Source of the DNA: [Clostridium] scindens
GTDB lineage: Bacteria; Bacillota; Clostridia; Lachnospirales; Lachnospiraceae
Direction of reading: 5' to 3'
Assembly (NCBI RefSeq): GCF_019597925.1
Contig: NZ_CP080442.1
Coordinates: forward strand, 2,150,001-2,214,000
DNA length: 64,000 bases
The translations under genes and the position numbers were made by a program. Numbering within the stretch: the stretch's first letter is position 1; each line of letters begins with the position of its first letter. Of the stretch, positions 60,443-64,000 are shown piece by piece. The notes under the pieces were generated by a model. It was not told the origin of the DNA. It searched no databases and saw only the letters and a list, made by a program, of their open reading frames with translations.

Positions 60443-63109
60443 TCATTCCGGCATATCTTCGTTACGCATTCTGTCCACATATTCTGTCATCTCATCCGAC
60501 GCTTCATCAAAAAGATAACGCTTTCCTTTTGAAGTCTTTTCCAGATGTTCTTCCCGCAGTTCTCGTTTCGCCAGCAAGATCTCGTTTTGCAGGCCTTGTG
60601 CCGATATCCGGTGCCCGCCCTGCCCCAATATGATCACCTGTTCCAGCGCATCCGACGTGGCAACGGTAACATGGTGTTTACGCCCGATCTTATGCACCGT
60701 CTTCTCAATATACTGGTCCGCCGTCTCTGCTTCCTTCGTGTACACCACATAGATATTATGGTATTTGAATATGGTGCCAGGATTTCCTTCCACCTTATAG
60801 GCATCAAACACGAGAATCAGCGTCATCTTCCGGAATCCCTGATAATCGCTTAAGATATCCATCAGCTTGTCCCTGGCGCTCATGATATTGTCTTCTGCCA
60901 GTTGCTTTAGTTCCTCCCAGGCAAAGATGATATTGTACCCGTCTACCAGCAGATATGCTTCCTCATCTTCTGTTTTTTTCTTTCTGCCAGTACTTTGTCC
61001 GGAATAATAGACTTCCGGGCTTCCTGCAATCTTCTTTCGCTGCGGCGCGCTCTTACGTCTGATCGGACCATACGTGCGCTCGAATATCTCCTTTAGTTCT
61101 TTCTCATCCCCTAAGATATCCCTGGATTCTTGTCCGGCTGCGTGCTGCGCGCTCCCTGCCGCTTCCTCCCTTTGCTTTTCTTCCTGCGGCCTCCAGCCAC
61201 TGTCCACATGCATCAGTTCCTCTACCTGATCCCAGCTTGCCACATAGCCTGCCCCGTGGGCGCAGAATACGGAACCTGTAGGATTATCCAGATCGCGCTC
61301 CGAGTCATAGCCGATCGCTTCGATCACCTCTTTTGCATTGGCACAAGGAGAATAGCCCTTTAACATGCAGAAAAGCTTTCCTCTGCCCTTGGTATAAGAT
61401 ATGACTTCCGTCTGATAGCCCCGCATTGCAGCCACTGGCGCGCTGCCTGACAGCACCGACATGTCTCCTTCCTTAACAGGCGGATCAAAGCGCCCGTTCA
61501 TCCTCTGGATATCTGCCATTGCCCGGCCCACATTCTCCGTAGGCACTTCCAGGCGGAATGTATAGTAGGGCTCCAGCAGGATGCTCTGCGCCTTCTTAAG
61601 CCCCTGACGCACGGCCCGGTATGTCGCCTGCCTGAAATCCCCGCCTTCCGTATGCTTCTGATGGGCCTTGCCCGCAATCAGCGTGATCTTCATATCCGTG
61701 ATCGCAGATCCGGTAAGCACCCCCAGATGCTCTTTTTCCTCCAGATGGGTTAAGATCAGTCTCTGCCAGTTGACATCCAGTACATCTGAACTGGCCCCGG
61801 ACGCGAACACAAGCCCGCTTCCTTCTTCCAGCGGTTCAAGCAGAAGGTGGACTTCCGCATAATGGCGCAGCGGCTCGAAGTGCCCCACGCCTTCCACCGG
61901 GCAGCGTATGGTTTCCTTGTACACGATGCTGCCCGTATCAAACTGCACGGCCATCCCAAACCGGTCCCAGATCAGCCTTTTTAATACGTCTATCTGGACT
62001 TCTCCCATCAGTTTCGCATGAATCTCTCCCAGCCTTTCGTTCCAGACAATATGAAGCTGAGGCTCCTCTTCTTCCAGCATTTTAAAATTCCTGAGGCTGG
62101 CCTGTACATCGGCATCTTCCGGCAATACGATCCGATACGTCAATACTGGCTCCAGCACCGGCATATCCGAAGCACTTTCATAGCCCAGCCCCTGGCCGGG
62201 ATAGGTGTGGTCAAGCCCGGTGACCGCGCACACCATTCCTGCTTCCGCTTCCATCGCCAGTTCATGCTTATTCCCGGAATAAATGCGGATCTGGTCTGCT
62301 TTGCCTTCCCCGATCACATCTTTTACCCTTAGTCTTCCACCCGTAATCTTCAGATACGTCAGCCTGGCTCCCTGGCTATCCCTTGCGATCTTATAAACCT
62401 TAGCCCCGAATTCGTCCGGATATTTCTTTGCTGTCGTATATGCCGCAAGCCCTTCTAATAATTCCTCCACCCCGGTCAGCTTTAGGGCAGATCCAAAATA
62501 GCAGGGGAATACTTTCCGCTCTTCGATCAGCCTGGCAATGGACTTCGTCTCAAGATGTCCGTCTGCCAGGTAGTGTTCCAGCGCCCTCTCGTCGCATAGC
62601 GCCACCTGCTCATAAAACTCCTGCTTCTCCCCTTCCTGCCCAAAGTCTATGCACTCTCCGCCAAACCTGGCATGGATCTGTTCCAGAAGGCTGCCCCGGT
62701 CTGTTCCTTCCTGATCCATCTTATTGATAAACAGGAAGGCTGGGATTCTATATCGTTCCAGGAGCCGCCACAGCGTCTCTGTATGTCCCTGAATGCCGTC
62801 CGCGCCGCTGATCAATAAGACGGCATAGTCCAGCACCTGGAGCGTACGCTCCATCTCCGCCGAAAAGTCCACATGTCCCGGCGTATCCAGAAGCGTTATC
62901 TCCATATCGCCCGCATGAAATACCGCCTGCTTGGAAAAGATGGTAATTCCTCTCTCCTTTTCCAATTCAAACGTATCTAAAAAAGCATTTCCATGGTCTA
63001 CCCTGCCAAGTTTCCGCAGGCTGCCGCAAAGGTACAGCATTCCTTCCGACAAAGTGGTCTTCCCTGCATCCACATGGGCCAAAATACCTAAAACAATTTT
63101 TTTCTTCAT
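60443..63109 (-). CDS. Ribosomal-protection-like translational GTPase fused to a YacP/Rae1-type NYN nuclease domain
   Basis: 888 residues in one frame. Residues 1 to about 650 are an EF-G/TetM-type GTPase: G1 AHVDAGKTT (11-19), G2 ERGIT (52-56), G3 DTPGH (75-79), G4 NKMD (129-132), then domain II, domain III, domain IV with GKAHQKHTEGG, and EF-G domain V (LEPYYTFRLEVPTENVG). A charged linker of about 65 residues (655-715) precedes the NYN/PIN domain (718 to about 860): LLVDGYNII, LVFDAY, TADQYIEK and VTVATSD carry the acidic catalytic residues of the Rae1/YacP family, a ribosome-associated mRNA endonuclease in Bacillus. It begins one base after the stop of the GGDEF gene. TetM-like annotation alone would miss the nuclease. 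Confidence 0.92.
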   Translation of the reverse strand: MKKKIVLGILAHVDAGKTTLSEGMLYLCGSLRKLGRVDHGNAFLDTFELEKERGITIFSKQAVFHAGDMEITLLDTPGHVDFSAEMERTLQVLDYAVLLISGADGIQGHTETLWRLLERYRIPAFLFINKMDQEGTDRGSLLEQIHARFGGECIDFGQEGEKQEFYEQVALCDERALEHYLADGHLETKSIARLIEERKVFPCYFGSALKLTGVEELLEGLAAYTTAKKYPDEFGAKVYKIARDSQGARLTYLKITGGRLRVKDVIGEGKADQIRIYSGNKHELAMEAEAGMVCAVTGLDHTYPGQGLGYESASDMPVLEPVLTYRIVLPEDADVQASLRNFKMLEEEEPQLHIVWNERLGEIHAKLMGEVQIDVLKRLIWDRFGMAVQFDTGSIVYKETIRCPVEGVGHFEPLRHYAEVHLLLEPLEEGSGLVFASGASSDVLDVNWQRLILTHLEEKEHLGVLTGSAITDMKITLIAGKAHQKHTEGGDFRQATYRAVRQGLKKAQSILLEPYYTFRLEVPTENVGRAMADIQRMNGRFDPPVKEGDMSVLSGSAPVAAMRGYQTEVISYTKGRGKLFCMLKGYSPCANAKEVIEAIGYDSERDLDNPTGSVFCAHGAGYVASWDQVEELMHVDSGWRPQEEKQREEAAGSAQHAAGQESRDILGDEKELKEIFERTYGPIRRKSAPQRKKIAGSPEVYYSGQSTGRKKKTEDEEAYLLVDGYNIIFAWEELKQLAEDNIMSARDKLMDILSDYQGFRKMTLILVFDAYKVEGNPGTIFKYHNIYVVYTKEAETADQYIEKTVHKIGRKHHVTVATSDALEQVIILGQGGHRISAQGLQNEILLAKRELREEHLEKTSKGKRYLFDEASDEMTEYVDRMRNEDMPE

Positions 63110-64000
63110 CTATCTGTCTTCCCTGCTTGCTAGTTCATATCGTATTTCTTTCATTGATGAATCATATTTCCTATAGGAGCTTTTCCCGTCTAATTTGGCG
63201 GTAAACAGAGCAATATCCGCCTTTCTGTATAGTTCGTCAAATTCTCTGCCTTGCACCGGAATCATAACATATCCCGCCGAAATCGTAAACGTGATCTTCC
63301 TTATGCCATTATCATAAGTCGTAATCATAGAGCCTATTATCTGCTCCAGCTTCTTATCTACATCAGATTCCCGGATTCCTTTGCAAAGGACGAGAAATTC
63401 ATCTCCGCCGATCCGGCAGATAATATCCCTTTCCCGGAAGAATTTTTTAACTTTCCTGCATTTTCCGTAATCATAGCATCGCCATATGCGTGACCGAAGA
63501 CATCGTTTGCAAGTTTGAAATTATCCAGGTCAAACATCAGAAGCGCCGCCGTCTCATCTTCCTCCATCTTCTTCAGGTAATTCTTGATCTTTGGAATCGC
63601 CGCCTGCCGGGTATACAGGCCTGTCAGTCCATCACGCTGAAGTTCCTTGATATTCTTACTATTTTCAAGGGCTTCCAGCTTCTGTTCCGTAATATCAATG
63701 TAATATCCAACGGCGCGGATCGTATTTCCATTCGGATCCCGGATCGGAGTACAGACTGCCCGGATCCACTCCACCCTTCCATCCGGCGCTGTAAGCAGCA
63801 GCTCGCAGCCCAGATTCTTCTTCTCAGATCCATGGCGGATTTCTTCTATGTATTCCCAATACCGCTTCTTGTCCTTTTCTCCAAGATACCCCTTGTCCTT
63901 ATAAGCTTCTGGAAAATGATCAATGATTTTCCGTGTGCCCTTTATACCCAGAATCTTTGTGATCAGACTCTGCTCACAAGTATTATCCAGGGTCAGACGG
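63110..64000 (-). pseudogene. PAS-GGDEF diguanylate cyclase, frameshifted and cut by the window edge
   Basis: Read from 64000 down, the frame encodes a PAS domain (LGCELLLTAPDGRVEWIRAV, then VGYYIDITEQKLEALE) and the start of a GGDEF domain (RDGLTGLYTRQAAIP, FDLDNFKLANDVFGHAYGDAM). At a run of six A residues (6 T on plus, 63443-63448) the frame changes; the frame to the stop at 63110 continues with FFRERDIICRIGGDEFLVLCKG. GGDEF (63395-63409) and an RxxD inhibition site five residues before it are intact. One extra A would restore a complete cyclase, so this may be a sequencing error, a real mutation, or a site of slippage. Confidence 0.85.

Noticed and set aside
60443..63109. Tetracycline-resistance (TetM-type) gene
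   Set aside because: The GTPase part resembles ribosomal protection proteins, but the fused NYN nuclease and the absence of a mobile context argue against a resistance role. Sequence alone does not support it.

Overview
The window looks like a chromosomal segment of a spore-forming gut Lachnospiraceae, in the Clostridium scindens / Dorea neighbourhood. The reasons are moderate GC, an alpha/beta-type small acid-soluble spore protein, a GerW/YtfJ sporulation protein, an rnfCDGEAB Na+/H+-pumping complex, a biotin-dependent Na+-pumping decarboxylase, and Firmicutes gene orders (rpmB-yloU-yloV-recG, scpA-scpB, ruvA-ruvB, ispH-rpsA). Most genes lie on the minus strand. I see no rRNA, tRNA, CRISPR array, phage or IS element. 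Genus placement is inference.

Layout. 1-10.3 kb: RNase Y (cut by the window edge), recX-recA with an SOS-controlled promoter, a sugar O-acetyltransferase, a YbaK deacylase, two D-Ala-D-Ala carboxypeptidases, scpAB, a metallophosphoesterase, and a PadR/membrane-protein pair on the plus strand. 10.4-15.3 kb: spore protein and the recG-yloV-yloU-rpmB block. 15.3-25.4 kb: a long run of minus-strand genes: NusG-II protein, Gx transporter, ruvAB, zapA, a U32 peptidase, FtsW/RodA and its PBP partner (their reading frames overlap), then YtfI/YtfJ. 25.5-32.7 kb: apbE facing away from this run, two small membrane-protein genes, then the rnf operon. 32.8-37.7 kb: rpiR-baiN-cmk-ispH-rpsA. 37.8-43.1 kb: a decarboxylase operon with two different carboxyltransferases, one biotin carrier, and the OadB and OadG membrane subunits. 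43.3-48.5 kb: a peptide transporter, a 2-isopropylmalate synthase with a C-terminal AraC DNA-binding domain, and a sodium:solute symporter. 48.5-49.0 kb: the only large gene-free stretch, which holds a promoter with an operator-like repeat and a long imperfect palindrome. 49-58.7 kb: mgsA, a beta-hydroxyacid dehydrogenase, a hexapeptide-repeat protein, topB, ppk1, asd-argH and queH. 58.8-60.4 kb: a two-gene ABC importer without a binding protein. 60.4-64 kb: a translational GTPase fused to a Rae1/YacP-type NYN nuclease, and a PAS-GGDEF gene broken at a homopolymer.

The energy theme is strong. Rnf and the decarboxylase both couple catabolism to ion gradients. ApbE supplies the covalent FMN that RnfG and RnfD need, and the NusG-II/Gx pair opposite apbE resembles part of flavin-based electron-transfer loci.

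The two strongest candidates for something undescribed are domain fusions: LeuA-AraC (44791-46779), a possible leucine-sensing enzyme-regulator, and RPP-like GTPase-NYN (60443-63109), a possible ribosome-targeted mRNA cleavage factor. The 264-bp palindromic element at 48669-48932 comes next. Starts were moved from the longest ORF wherever a Shine-Dalgarno site or family N-terminus favoured an internal start.
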